From Acidimicrobiaceae bacterium (GTDB taxonomy: Bacteria > Actinomycetota > Acidimicrobiia > Acidimicrobiales > UBA10347), in the NCBI GenBank assembly GCA_003485885.1, contig DNHM01000520.1, forward strand, positions 1 through 14,189: a DNA stretch of 14,189 bases, written 5' to 3'. The notes under the pieces are model-generated. The model had not been told where the DNA came from, did not search any database, and worked only from the letters and a program-made list of their open reading frames with translations. Every line of letters begins with the position of its first letter. Positions within the stretch are counted from its first letter, which is position 1. Positions 1-7,403 of the stretch are shown here, one piece after another. A program made the translations under genes and the position numbers.

Positions 1-1
1 G

Positions 2-721
2 AACGCACTTCGACAAGCGGGACTCCGTCGCGTCATCTTCTTCGTGCTCGGCACGTGTGCGCTGCTCCTGCTCGCAAGCGTCGCCAGCAATACTGAACAG
101 TTCACGTCCGGGGGAACCGGTGCGCCGCCGGCTCGCAACGTGCTGCCGATCGAAGCCAACCTGGCACAAGATCAGGACGATACACCGCGGGTAGAAAACC
201 CGATTGAGCTGCCTCAACCAGTGGTCATAGCGCTGGCCATCGCCATGGGAATTGGCCTTCTCTACCTGCTGTCGCGGCAACGGTTCTCGTTTCGATTCAG
301 CCGGCCCTCCATCTCGTTCACACGCAGCGCGGCGGTTGAGATCACCGAAGAGGAGCAGGCCGAAGCAATCGCCGATTTCGCTCGGGATCTGATCGACGAA
401 CTCAACGAAGGCGACAGCCCCCGTTACGCCATTCAACGGGCATACGCCGCGGTCGAAACGGGCTTCGGTGCAACCGAATTGACCCGCATGCCAGCCGAAA
501 CACCGCTGCGATACCTTGACCGCATCTTTGGTCGTCACAAGCAGGTCAAGGAACCACTCGAGCAGTTGACACACCTGTTTCAACGAGCTCGATTCTCCGA
601 GGAACCAATCGACGAAGACATGCGGGCATCAGCAATTGGCGCACTAAGCGAGATACGCGACTACTACACCGCCATTGCCTGGCAACGCATCAGCAAACGC
701 CGATCGAAGGTCGCGACATGA
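2..721 (+). CDS. DUF4129 domain membrane protein (5' end outside window)
   Basis: The frame is open from base 2 and has no plausible start before a GTG at 44. That GTG lies inside the first hydrophobic segment (VIFFVLGTCALLLLASVA), so the true start is almost certainly upstream and the entry is partial. A membrane helix near the N-terminus is followed by an extracytoplasmic loop of about 45 residues, a second helix (about 221-275, VVIALAIAMGIGLLYLL), then a cytoplasmic part. The last ~100 residues match the DUF4129 pattern: an AYAAVE segment, TPLRYLDRI, and a helix with LTHLFQRARFS. DUF4129 proteins commonly sit beside MoxR and DUF58 genes, as here; their biochemical role is unknown. The stop overlaps the next start in an ATGA, implying one operon with translational coupling. 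Confidence 0.85.
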   Translation, partial: NALRQAGLRRVIFFVLGTCALLLLASVASNTEQFTSGGTGAPPARNVLPIEANLAQDQDDTPRVENPIELPQPVVIALAIAMGIGLLYLLSRQRFSFRFSRPSISFTRSAAVEITEEEQAEAIADFARDLIDELNEGDSPRYAIQRAYAAVETGFGATELTRMPAETPLRYLDRIFGRHKQVKEPLEQLTHLFQRARFSEEPIDEDMRASAIGALSEIRDYYTAIAWQRISKRRSKVAT

Positions 722-1095
722 CCGGCCTGCTCACGTTATTTGCGGTCATTGCAACCATCTCACTGCTGGTCTCAGCCGCAGCGACCGGCGCACAGGCAAC
801 CGGAAGCGACCCCAACAAACGCGGCCCGTGGGGCATCGCCAACTGGCACGCCCAACGAAGTCGGGCATTGAATCCGCATGAACGACGATGGCAGACAACA
901 CTTCTCTCCGGCAAGGACAATCCGGCTCGGTGGACGACTGCAGTCAACGAGATCACTGCACTCGAACGACTCCGGGACCTTGACCCGGCTGGTCCAGTGC
1001 CCAAAAAATTTAACAACCAATGGATCGAGGCCAGCATCGCCAACCTCGAAGCATCCATCCACGACTCAACACCCCCAGGAGATACTCCGAAATGA
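718..1095 (+). CDS. Small membrane-anchored protein of unknown function in MoxR cluster
   Basis: This 125-residue protein is not recognised. Residues 4-27 are hydrophobic (LLTLFAVIATISLLVSAAATG) and would serve as a signal anchor or uncleaved signal peptide. The remainder is soluble, rich in Trp, Asn and Arg, and carries a predicted helical stretch ending in EASIANLEASIHD. Its ATG overlaps the stop of the DUF4129 gene (ATGA at 718-721), and its own stop overlaps the moxR-like ATG (ATGA at 1092-1095), so it is translated as part of the cluster. The position between DUF4129 and MoxR suggests a cluster-specific accessory or substrate-holding subunit; that is inference only. The overlapping minus-strand frames in this region show no domain. 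Confidence 0.8.
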   Translation: MTGLLTLFAVIATISLLVSAAATGAQATGSDPNKRGPWGIANWHAQRSRALNPHERRWQTTLLSGKDNPARWTTAVNEITALERLRDLDPAGPVPKKFNNQWIEASIANLEASIHDSTPPGDTPK

Positions 1096-2072
1096 CTGCC
1101 CACACAACGAGCGACGTCGCCCGTTACGGCACCGCCATGCTCGACGAACTCGAAAAGGCGATCGTCGGCAAACGAGATGTCCTCAAGCTCCTTCTCACCG
1201 GCATCTTTGCCAGCGGCCACGTGCTGTTCGAGGACGTACCCGGCCTAGCCAAAACGCTCATTGCCCGATCGATCGCCCAGGTGGCTGACCTGGACTTCTC
1301 TCGGGTCCAGTTCACCCCCGACCTGGTTCCTGGCGACATCACCGGCTCGACCCTGTTCGAAGCAGGAAGTGCTTCGGGCACATTCAAACCCGGTCCGGTC
1401 TTTGCCAACCTTGTGCTCGGAGACGAGATCAACCGTGCACCGCCGAAGACACAGTCCGCCGTCCTCGAAGCCATGGAAGAACGCCAGGTCACGGTCGATG
1501 GTGTCAGCCATCCGCTGCCACGGCCGTTCATCGTCATCGCTACCCAGAATCCCATCGAGTCAGGCGGCACCTATCCCCTGCCCGAAGCACAGCTCGATCG
1601 ATTTCTCCTCCGGCTCAATGTCGGGTATCCCGATCTCGATGCCGAAACCGAGATCCTTGTCCGCCGAGCCGGGCGCGGTAAAGAAGAAGTCAGCCTGGAC
1701 CGGGTCATCGACGCCGACACACTTCGCGATCTCCAAATAACCGTCGAAGCAGTGCAGGTCGAACGCAGCGTGGCCCAGTACATGGTCGAACTCGTGACCT
1801 CGACCCGAGACTCGGGCCGCACCGATGCTGGAGCCAGCCCCCGGGGCTCGCTCGCCCTGCTACGTGCGTCTCGAGCATGGGCAGCACTCGACGGACGAAA
1901 CTTCGTTACACCCGACGATGTCCATGCAATCGCGGTGCCGGCGCTTGCTCACCGTCTCATTCTCAAACCAGACGAGTGGCTTCGAGGCGTTACCGGCGCA
2001 GACATCGTCGACTACTGCATGAACACCGTGGCCATGCCGGCCTCGTTGACTGCCGCTGACCCTCAGGGCTGA
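1092..2072 (+). CDS. MoxR family AAA+ ATPase
   Basis: The product is a 326-residue AAA+ ATPase of the MoxR class, which is thought to act as a chaperone that remodels or activates partner proteins, usually together with vWA or DUF58 partners. Visible motifs are a Walker A loop EDVPGLAKT (47-55), a Walker B segment LVLGDEINRAPPKTQ (107-121), sensor 1 ATQNP (150-154), and the MoxR signature LPEAQLDRF (163-171) with the candidate arginine finger. A C-terminal lid follows, with the segment SPRGSLALLRASRAWA. I chose the ATG at 1092 because it overlaps the preceding stop as ATGA and begins just before the conserved N-terminal helix. The frame is open 72 bases further upstream, but that would overlap the previous gene. 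The length is normal for the family. Confidence 0.95.
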   Translation: MTAHTTSDVARYGTAMLDELEKAIVGKRDVLKLLLTGIFASGHVLFEDVPGLAKTLIARSIAQVADLDFSRVQFTPDLVPGDITGSTLFEAGSASGTFKPGPVFANLVLGDEINRAPPKTQSAVLEAMEERQVTVDGVSHPLPRPFIVIATQNPIESGGTYPLPEAQLDRFLLRLNVGYPDLDAETEILVRRAGRGKEEVSLDRVIDADTLRDLQITVEAVQVERSVAQYMVELVTSTRDSGRTDAGASPRGSLALLRASRAWAALDGRNFVTPDDVHAIAVPALAHRLILKPDEWLRGVTGADIVDYCMNTVAMPASLTAADPQG

Positions 2073-2074
2073 CC

Positions 2075-3463
2075 TTGGCACCGCGTTCATTAACCCCAGG
2101 TGTAGCAACCAAGGGTTCAGCAGCCGAGGGTCGTTCCGAGCCGTCAACAACGGTCAGGCTCACGGGTGACCGAGACCTGGCCCGGCGACTGCCGTTCTTC
2201 GACGTCTGTTGCCTGATCGCCGTCGCCGGTCTAGCCACAGCCATCGGTTTTCGACGACCAGAAATCCTGGCGTTGACCACACCGTTCCTGATCGCAGCAG
2301 CGGCCGGGTTGGCGTTGTGGCGTCCGATCGATGGCCAGATCAGTATTCGGGCTGACCGTTCTCGGATCCTCGAAGGCGAAGAAGTCACGATCCTGGTCGA
2401 CATCACCAGCACCAGTGGCGTACCCCGAGTCGAGATCGAACTGGAACCAAGTGCACGTCTAGCCGCTGTTGGTTCGCTCCGCGCTGTCACGACCGTCAGA
2501 CCAGGGAGCACGGCAACACTGGCATTCACGGTGCGGGGCTCCGAATGGGGCATTGCTCGCATCACCAAGTTGACCGCCCGGTTGAACGACAGGTTCTCCA
2601 TGTTCGGCGGCCAGGCCGACGTCTTCACCGATACCACCGTCACTATCGGCCTGCCCGAAGACCGCATCTCCGCATCGCTCGAGGCAGAACGATTCCGGCG
2701 CATAGTCGGCAGTCACCAGAGCAACGACCGCGGCCAGGGTATGGAGATCGCCGACATCCGCCCGTTTCAGCCCGGCGACTCGACCCGCAACATCAATTGG
2801 CGCATCAGCAATCGCCGACAGGAACCATGGGTCACACTTCGACATCCCGATCGGTCGACGACCATGGTCGTCATTGTCGATGCCCACGATGGCGGCGACG
2901 ACGAACAACGCATCACCCAACGCCGCTCGGTAAGTGCTGCCATGGCCTTGAGCCGCGGTCACCTCGCCATGCACGACCGGGTGGGCCTCCTGGTAGTCGG
3001 CCACACGGTGCAGTGGTTGCCGCCGAAGCTGGGCCGTAATCAGCTGTTCCAGATTGCTGATCATCTGGTCGCGGTGAGCAACGCACCCGAAGCAAGCAGG
3101 CGTATGTATCGGCCGCCCGCGGTGTCGACGATTCCAAACAACGCCATTGTCGTTGCGGTGTCGCCGCTTCGGGATCCGCTGATGGTCGCACTTGTCGCCG
3201 AGATTCGGAGTCGAGGCAACCCGGTATCTGTTCTGGTTCCTGAGTCACGGCAACCCACGGCAACCCGCGCCCGTCTCCGTATAACAAGTCGTACCAACGA
3301 ACAAGCACGACGACTCGCAGCGGTCGAGCAGCAGATCGGCGTGCAATCATTACGAGAGCGTGGTGTCGGCATCGTTGCGTGGGTACCCGATGACCCGGTG
3401 GTGACCGTTATCGACCAGATCCGTCAACTCCGCATGGCAATGGCACGGGGGCGCTCGTGGTAG
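2075..3463 (+). CDS. DUF58 domain-containing protein
   Basis: This 462-residue protein has two adjacent hydrophobic segments (about 42-58 and 64-82), a beta-rich extracellular-type region, and the DUF58 core. The core is recognised by MEIADIRPFQPGDSTRNINW (223-242), the family's hallmark G-E-x-R-x-Y/F-x-x-GD-x-x-R-x-I-N-W pattern. A VVIVDAHDGG strand-loop (265-274) then resembles a vWA-type metal-site start. DUF58 proteins are encoded next to MoxR ATPases and are presumed clients or partners. The start is a TTG two bases after the moxR stop; no other ATG, GTG or TTG lies between it and the first helix. The N-terminal ~35 residues are polar and poorly conserved-looking, so the exact start is slightly uncertain. 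Confidence 0.92.
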   Translation: MAPRSLTPGVATKGSAAEGRSEPSTTVRLTGDRDLARRLPFFDVCCLIAVAGLATAIGFRRPEILALTTPFLIAAAAGLALWRPIDGQISIRADRSRILEGEEVTILVDITSTSGVPRVEIELEPSARLAAVGSLRAVTTVRPGSTATLAFTVRGSEWGIARITKLTARLNDRFSMFGGQADVFTDTTVTIGLPEDRISASLEAERFRRIVGSHQSNDRGQGMEIADIRPFQPGDSTRNINWRISNRRQEPWVTLRHPDRSTTMVVIVDAHDGGDDEQRITQRRSVSAAMALSRGHLAMHDRVGLLVVGHTVQWLPPKLGRNQLFQIADHLVAVSNAPEASRRMYRPPAVSTIPNNAIVVAVSPLRDPLMVALVAEIRSRGNPVSVLVPESRQPTATRARLRITSRTNEQARRLAAVEQQIGVQSLRERGVGIVAWVPDDPVVTVIDQIRQLRMAMARGRSW

Positions 3464-3473
3464 CAGCATCGAC

Positions 3474-4031
3474 ATGTTGACCTGGCAGATCGACCGCATC
3501 CTTCGCGCTGGTCCGCTGTGCGCAGTGGCCACGCTGCTGCTTCCGATTGCCCTGGCGCTGCTCGTGAATGCTCAGAGCGACACAGAAAACGTGCTCGGCA
3601 TCATGTTGGTTGCATCCGGCATCATCCTCATTGGCAGCATCGCCGGTTCAACGTTGACCAGTGGACTGGGTTGTGCCTTGTTCGGCCTGGGGACCCTCGT
3701 GGCCGAAGTCCCTGTCGCACTCATGGCTGCGGTCGGTAGCGGGTTGTACATCACCCTCGTCCTCCACGACCTTGCCGGCGCATTCCACAGGGGCCCGCGG
3801 ATCAACCCGACCGTGTGGCGAGATGCAGCAGTGACCACCTTGGTACTCACTGCGCTTACCGCGGTAGCGTTCGCCGTGACCTACACCATTGGTGGCCTCG
3901 CAACCTGGCAGAGCATCGTGGTTCCCTTCGCCATTGCAGCCATTGGTTTCTCAGCCAAGCTGGCGGCCGACGCGCACCGCACGTCGGCCCGCCAACTCAC
4001 TGCTCGGCGATCTCCACAACCCGACGAGTGA
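3474..4031 (+). CDS. Polytopic membrane protein, last gene of MoxR cluster
   Basis: This 185-residue protein is almost entirely hydrophobic. It has about five to six membrane helices (roughly 13-32, 40-60, 64-100 as a hairpin, 117-140 and 145-165) and a short basic C-terminal tail. I do not recognise a named family. It begins 10 bases after the DUF58 stop on the same strand, so it very probably belongs to the same operon. In related clusters this place is often taken by a transglutaminase-like or vWA membrane protein; no such domain is visible here. The ATG at 3474 has no strong ribosome binding site, which is consistent with coupled translation. Confidence 0.8.
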   Translation: MLTWQIDRILRAGPLCAVATLLLPIALALLVNAQSDTENVLGIMLVASGIILIGSIAGSTLTSGLGCALFGLGTLVAEVPVALMAAVGSGLYITLVLHDLAGAFHRGPRINPTVWRDAAVTTLVLTALTAVAFAVTYTIGGLATWQSIVVPFAIAAIGFSAKLAADAHRTSARQLTARRSPQPDE

Positions 4032-4034
4032 ACG

Positions 4035-4094
4035 CGTGGAGTGAAAGGCTCCGATCTCGCACCATTCGTTGCGCACCAAGCGTCTCACTCCACG
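4035..4094. terminator. Long-loop inverted repeat between convergent genes
   Basis: A perfect 10-base inverted repeat, CGTGGAGTGA (4035-4044) and TCACTCCACG (4085-4094), fills the gap between the convergent membrane-protein and histidine-kinase genes and sits a few bases from both stops. A bidirectional terminator is the natural reading. However, the loop is 40 bases and neither side has a T-run, so it may be rho-assisted or simply a repeat. Confidence 0.35.
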
Positions 4095-4104
4095 GTTGCT
4101 ATCT

Positions 4105-5496
4105 CTAGCTGTTCACGGGAAACGACAACTCGAATTGGGCTCCGCCGGACGGCGCATCGGTCAGCACGATGGCGCCTCCGTTGGCAGTAACAATCGAAGC
4201 AACAATCGACAGGCCAAGTCCCGTTCCGCCAGCGGAACGAGCCCTATCGGTATGGACACGGGCGAACCGCTCGAAAACTGTGTCACGATCTTCGGGCGCA
4301 ATACCTGGCCCATCGTCGGCGACAATAAGGGTCGCCATGGCACCAGTTTCGACCACGGCAAGCGTGACGCTCTGAGCTGCAAATCGTTCGGCATTCTCCA
4401 ACAGATTTCGGATCGCCCGGGCAGCCTCCGATGGCTCGACGCGAACGCCAACCGGCACCACACCACTCGCATCGATGTGTTTTTGACTCGTGGCCGCCAC
4501 GCGTTCTGCTTCGTCGAACACGAGGTCAGCCAGGTCGATCGTTTTGAGCGTGCGAGGGGCACCCTCGTCGGCTCGGGCGAGGTACAGCAGGTCATCGACA
4601 AGCGTGTGAAGACGATTGAGCTCGACCCCCACCGACGTCGTGACTCGTTCGAACTCGTGGGCATCCGCTGCGATGCTCGACGTGTCAATGATTGCCCGAG
4701 CGTTCGCCAGCGGACTCTTGAGCTCGTGTGATGCATCGGCTACGAACTGTCGTTGCTGCAAACTCTGCTGATCGAGCCGGTCGAGCACACCGTTGATCGT
4801 GGCGCCGAGTTCGTCGATTTCATCGCCAGAGCCCGGCTCGGTGATTCGTCGGCCATCGCCGGCCCCGACGACATCGTCGAGTTCCGAACGCATCAGTTTT
4901 ACCGGTCCCAAAGCTCGGCCTGTCACGAACCATGCAACACCCGCGCCAGCAAGCGCCGTAAGTGGCATGACGGCCAGCAATATGTTTCGCACAGCAGCCT
5001 GGCTACTTCGGGCGTTCTCTCCCTCGTTGCCCACGATGACCCGCACACCGTTTGTCGCTTCGACCGCTGCCACCCGAAGATTCTCTTGCTCTGCGTTATG
5101 GCCCGAGCCGATCACCGTAACCAAGAGGTCGCTCATCCCAAGCGGGACATCTGTGCGAAGATCGCCAGGAACCATCACCCCGGCCGACGCGAGTCGTTCA
5201 CCATCCGGCCCAATCGCAACCACGAAGTCTTCATCGCCCACCGGAGTCATCAGTGTGTCGGGTGACGCACCTCCGTCGATCAGCGCTGCCCGGTCGGCGG
5301 CTTGCTCAAAGAGTGTTTGGTCGAACGAACGTTGGATCTGGCGACCTACAAACCAGTTCACGCCGAAACCGGCCACAGCAAGCAAGCCGATCAGAGCGAC
5401 CGCTGCACCCGCCGTGGTGCGGAAACGAACGGACTTCGTGTTGATGCGCAGCGATTTGTTCGTGATTGGGTTGTTCGTCATCGGACTAATTCTCAT
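4105..5496 (-). CDS. Two-component sensor histidine kinase
   Basis: This is a 463-residue membrane sensor kinase. TM1 spans about 28-50, an extracytoplasmic sensor domain of about 119 residues follows (51-169), and TM2 spans about 170-192. A HAMP linker follows, then the dimerisation domain with H-box FVADASHELKSPL (phospho-acceptor H257). The ATPase domain has an N-box RNLLENAERFA (363-373), G1 DDGPGI (394-399), F-box FERFAR (408-413) and G2 GGTGLGLSI (423-431). The sensor domain resembles no ligand family I can name. It starts three bases after the response-regulator stop, so it is cotranscribed with its cognate regulator. An internal ATG at 5481 (MTNNP) is an alternative start. The H-box KSPL replaces the more usual RTPL. 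Confidence 0.95.
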   Translation of the reverse strand: MRISPMTNNPITNKSLRINTKSVRFRTTAGAAVALIGLLAVAGFGVNWFVGRQIQRSFDQTLFEQAADRAALIDGGASPDTLMTPVGDEDFVVAIGPDGERLASAGVMVPGDLRTDVPLGMSDLLVTVIGSGHNAEQENLRVAAVEATNGVRVIVGNEGENARSSQAAVRNILLAVMPLTALAGAGVAWFVTGRALGPVKLMRSELDDVVGAGDGRRITEPGSGDEIDELGATINGVLDRLDQQSLQQRQFVADASHELKSPLANARAIIDTSSIAADAHEFERVTTSVGVELNRLHTLVDDLLYLARADEGAPRTLKTIDLADLVFDEAERVAATSQKHIDASGVVPVGVRVEPSEAARAIRNLLENAERFAAQSVTLAVVETGAMATLIVADDGPGIAPEDRDTVFERFARVHTDRARSAGGTGLGLSIVASIVTANGGAIVLTDAPSGGAQFELSFPVNS

Positions 5497-5499
5497 GAC

Positions 5500-6177
5500 T
5501 CAGCCTCCGTTCTCGGCGAGTCGGTAACCAGCGCCTCGGACCGTTTCAATCGACCGGCGGCCGAAAGGCTCGTCAATCTTCTTGCGAAGCGAACGCACAT
5601 AGACCTCGACGATGTTCAGATCTCCATCGAAGTGCAAATCCCACACTTTCTCCACAATTTCTGTCTTCGCTAATACCTGGCCCACCTGACGCATAAGACA
5701 CTCAAGCACAGCGAATTCTCGGGCGGTCAGATCGACCTCGGTGTTGCCTCGGTGGACTCGGCGGAGCGCCGAATGCAACACCAAATCGCCAGCGGTGAAC
5801 GTGACCGGTTCGGTCGACTGCGCCCGTCGAAGCAGTGCTCGTAGTCGGGCGATAAGTACCGGGAACGAAAATGGTTTGGTCAGATAATCGTCGGCGCCCG
5901 TGTCAAGCCCCTCTGCTTCGTCAAGGTCACCCTGTTTGGCGGTCAACATCAGGATCGGCGTCCAGATCTGTTCATCCCGCAGCGTGCGACACACGAGGAA
6001 CCCGTTCATTCCCGGCAACATGAGATCGAGCACGATGGCGTCGTAGGCGATCTCACGTGCCAGATGCAACCCGTCGATGCCATCGTGCGCTACGTCGATG
6101 GCAAAACCCTCGGCTTCGATCCCTCGCCGCAGCGAGTCAGCCATGGAAAGTTCGTCTTCGACGATCAATATGCGCAC
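5500..6177 (-). CDS. OmpR/PhoB family response regulator
   Basis: This 225-residue regulator has a receiver domain followed by a winged-helix DNA-binding domain. The receiver shows the acidic pair E7/D8, phospho-acceptor D51 in IVLDLMLPGMNG, T79 in LMLTAK and K101 in TKPFS. The C-terminal domain has the OmpR-type helices (LTAREFAVLECLM, NIVEVYVRSLRKKI) and the wing RSIETVRGAGYRL. The GTG start at 6177 is supported by a GGAG ribosome binding site about five bases upstream. The 74-residue membrane protein ends 13 bases upstream and the kinase begins three bases downstream, so the set is one operon. Candidate operator repeats are described at 6605-6631. Confidence 0.96.
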   Translation of the reverse strand: MRILIVEDELSMADSLRRGIEAEGFAIDVAHDGIDGLHLAREIAYDAIVLDLMLPGMNGFLVCRTLRDEQIWTPILMLTAKQGDLDEAEGLDTGADDYLTKPFSFPVLIARLRALLRRAQSTEPVTFTAGDLVLHSALRRVHRGNTEVDLTAREFAVLECLMRQVGQVLAKTEIVEKVWDLHFDGDLNIVEVYVRSLRKKIDEPFGRRSIETVRGAGYRLAENGG

Positions 6178-6190
6178 GATGGCTCCAAAC

Positions 6191-6415
6191 CTAGGCCGCA
6201 GCCGGAACGGCGGTGCGACGATTGGGGATCTTCCATGCTCGCCATGCCGTCAGGAATGCAAGTAAACCAATCAGGCCACCACTGATCAGCTGATACCAGC
6301 TCGACCCGGAATCGGTGCCGGCAGTGATCCCATGCACGATGCCGAGCGGCAGCAGCACATAACTACCGAGATGGATCCATTTCCACAGTCGACGGGGAAT
6401 CCGCCGCATCATCAT
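6191..6415 (-). CDS. 74-residue two-helix membrane protein, ferric-reductase-like half domain
   Basis: Two hydrophobic helices are visible, about 16-33 and 41-60. The first carries WKWIHLGSY and GIVHGITAGTD, giving histidines H15 and H28 spaced as in the terminal helices of bacterial ferric-reductase-like/cytochrome b561-like membrane domains, where such histidines ligate haem. Those proteins usually have about 200 residues, so this is either a natural minimal version or a remnant of one. Three consecutive ATG codons lie at the start; I list the first (6415). It starts five bases after the stop of the 48-residue peptide gene and ends 13 bases before the response regulator. Assignment to the haem-binding family is by pattern only. 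Confidence 0.65.
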   Translation of the reverse strand: MMMRRIPRRLWKWIHLGSYVLLPLGIVHGITAGTDSGSSWYQLISGGLIGLLAFLTAWRAWKIPNRRTAVPAAA

Positions 6416-6420
6416 CGAAC

Positions 6421-6567
6421 TCAGCCACCATGACTTCGGTTGGTGACAGTGGGGGCATTACCGAGCATTACGTCGCCTGATCCTTGGCTCACAACGACAG
6501 CGCCGACAAGTGATGCGGCGACCAAGGCGAGTCCTGCGAATGTTGCGGTTCGTTGAGTGCGGTCCAT
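6421..6567 (-). CDS. 48-residue exported peptide, first gene of two-component operon
   Basis: This short peptide has a basic N-terminus (MDRTQRT) and a hydrophobic segment (FAGLALVAASLVGAVVV), then a polar tail of about 20 residues, so it is predicted to be membrane-anchored or secreted. The frame extends further upstream, but the ATG at 6567 is chosen because a GGGAGC ribosome binding site lies five bases before it. It is not recognised as any family. Its stop is five bases upstream of the next gene, pointing to coupled expression with the small membrane protein and the two-component pair. A role as a signal or accessory sensor is possible but unproven. Confidence 0.55.
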   Translation of the reverse strand: MDRTQRTATFAGLALVAASLVGAVVVSQGSGDVMLGNAPTVTNRSHGG

Positions 6568-6604
6568 GATTGGCTCCCTGTTATTGGGGACACCGCAACC
6601 ATGC

Positions 6605-6631
6605 ACGAAGCTTCCTGAAGCCCTGCTGAAG
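6605..6631 (-). promoter_or_regulatory. Tandem CTTCAG half-sites, candidate response-regulator operator
   Basis: Read on the minus strand, the sequence is CTTCAG, five bases, CTTCAG, four bases, CTTCGT. The two exact copies are on the plus strand as CTGAAG at 6615-6620 and 6626-6631, with an 11-base period. OmpR/PhoB regulators typically bind direct half-sites spaced by one helical turn. This one lies about 40-65 bases upstream of the first gene of the operon that encodes such a regulator, so autoregulation is a reasonable inference. Confidence 0.4.
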
Positions 6632-6648
6632 GCGACAAAAACGTCAAC

Positions 6649-6672
6649 ACCCTCCGGCTCGGGCTGGAGGGT
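6649..6672 (-). terminator. Hairpin terminator downstream of the LAHSG surface protein gene
   Basis: A 10-base-pair stem (one G-T wobble) closes a four-base loop: ACCCTCCGGC at 6649-6658 pairs with 6663-6672. Reading the minus strand, a GTTTTTG run follows about eight bases after the stem. It lies about 60 bases past the stop of the surface-protein gene and before the promoter region of the two-component operon, so it would separate the two units. The T-run is offset, which lowers certainty. Confidence 0.6.
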
Positions 6673-6734
6673 ATTGGGAAGAACGATGCAAGGTGTTCGT
6701 AGCGTGAGCCACTTACTAGCTCGCCACTATCTAG

Positions 6735-7175
6735 CTAGCCAAGGCGTGTGCTTCGACGTGTACCCAGTGCGACTGCACCGAATGCAAGGAGCCCCGTACC
6801 GAGATAGGCAAGAACGAACACTTCGCTGCCGCTGTGGGCCAGCCCGGCAGTTGGCGATTCAGCCGGAGCAGTTGCTGGTGCGCTCGCAACCAAGCCGATT
6901 GGGGCGGAGTACGGGCTCGTCGGGGTGGTTGGCTTGGTGGTGAACGGACCGGGATACGCCTCGGCGTCAGCGCATGCAGGTGCCGCGGTCGCGTTTGCAT
7001 TCACGACGACATCATCGGTCGGCCCGTCGTTGGGAACGGTCGTGGGTTCAGGAGTTGGCATCTCGACCCGTGTGCGCACGCACGTTGGCTCGCCCTGGGC
7101 CGAAGCAACGGGCACGAAGAAGGCGCCGACTACGGCCAGCGCTACTGCGAGGAGCAGGCTCAGTTTCGTAGTCAT
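6735..7175 (-). CDS. Secreted Pro/Thr-rich protein with LAHSG sortase sorting signal
   Basis: The 146-residue precursor has a Sec signal peptide (hydrophobic 5-23, likely cleavage after ASA at 24-26) and a mature region of low complexity rich in Pro, Thr and Ala. Two cysteines (C32, C68) could form a disulphide. At the C-terminus, LAHSG (112-116) precedes a hydrophobic helix (119-137) and a basic tail (RRSTR). This order is that of a cell-wall sorting signal. Class E sortases of actinobacteria recognise LAxTG, and here Ser replaces Thr. The protein is probably anchored to peptidoglycan, or retained in the membrane if not cleaved. The function of the exposed part is unknown. The start ATG has an AAGGTAAGG ribosome binding site. 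No sortase gene lies in the window. Confidence 0.8.
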   Translation of the reverse strand: MTTKLSLLLAVALAVVGAFFVPVASAQGEPTCVRTRVEMPTPEPTTVPNDGPTDDVVVNANATAAPACADAEAYPGPFTTKPTTPTSPYSAPIGLVASAPATAPAESPTAGLAHSGSEVFVLAYLGTGLLAFGAVALGTRRSTRLG

Positions 7176-7315
7176 ACGCCTTACCTTGAACCATCACCCA
7201 GATTTATCAAGATTTCAGCTCGAATTCTCAGTAGGGACCACGCTCGCAGCTCAATAATCCCCCTCAACTCCTTTGGTTGTCATCAGCCGGGGCATCTGCC
7301 TGCGCTCGAACCAGC

Positions 7316-7356
7316 GACGGTTGTCGATGCCGATCGCGTCGCCAAAGGGACGGTTG
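7316..7356 (+). repeat. Two GACGGTTG direct repeats upstream of the crotonase gene
   Basis: GACGGTTG occurs at 7316-7323 and again at 7349-7356, 33 bases apart (about three helical turns), upstream of the proposed promoter at 7392. They could be regulator half-sites. Eight-base matches can arise by chance, so this is tentative. Nothing else notable was seen in the 7176-7403 gap. Confidence 0.2.
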
Positions 7357-7391
7357 CCAACGGCGGCTGACACCAGGCCTCGCAGCTGTGG

Positions 7392-7397
7392 CAATCT
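7392..7397 (+). promoter_or_regulatory. Candidate -10 element for leaderless crotonase transcript
   Basis: CAATCT ends six bases before the ATG at 7404, and no ribosome binding site is visible. It differs by one base from the TANNNT pattern found at the same spacing before three other plus-strand genes in the window. Confidence 0.35.
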
Positions 7398-7403
7398 CGT
7401 CTC

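Noticed and set aside
1020..1091. N-terminal extension of the MoxR ATPase
   Set aside because: It would overlap the preceding gene by 76 bases. The ATG at 1092 shows the same ATGA overlap as the previous junction and begins at the conserved region.
4069..4731. Plus-strand open frame of 220 codons
   Set aside because: It lies antisense to the histidine kinase, whose motifs are all intact. The plus-strand translation shows no domain and is a GC-driven shadow.
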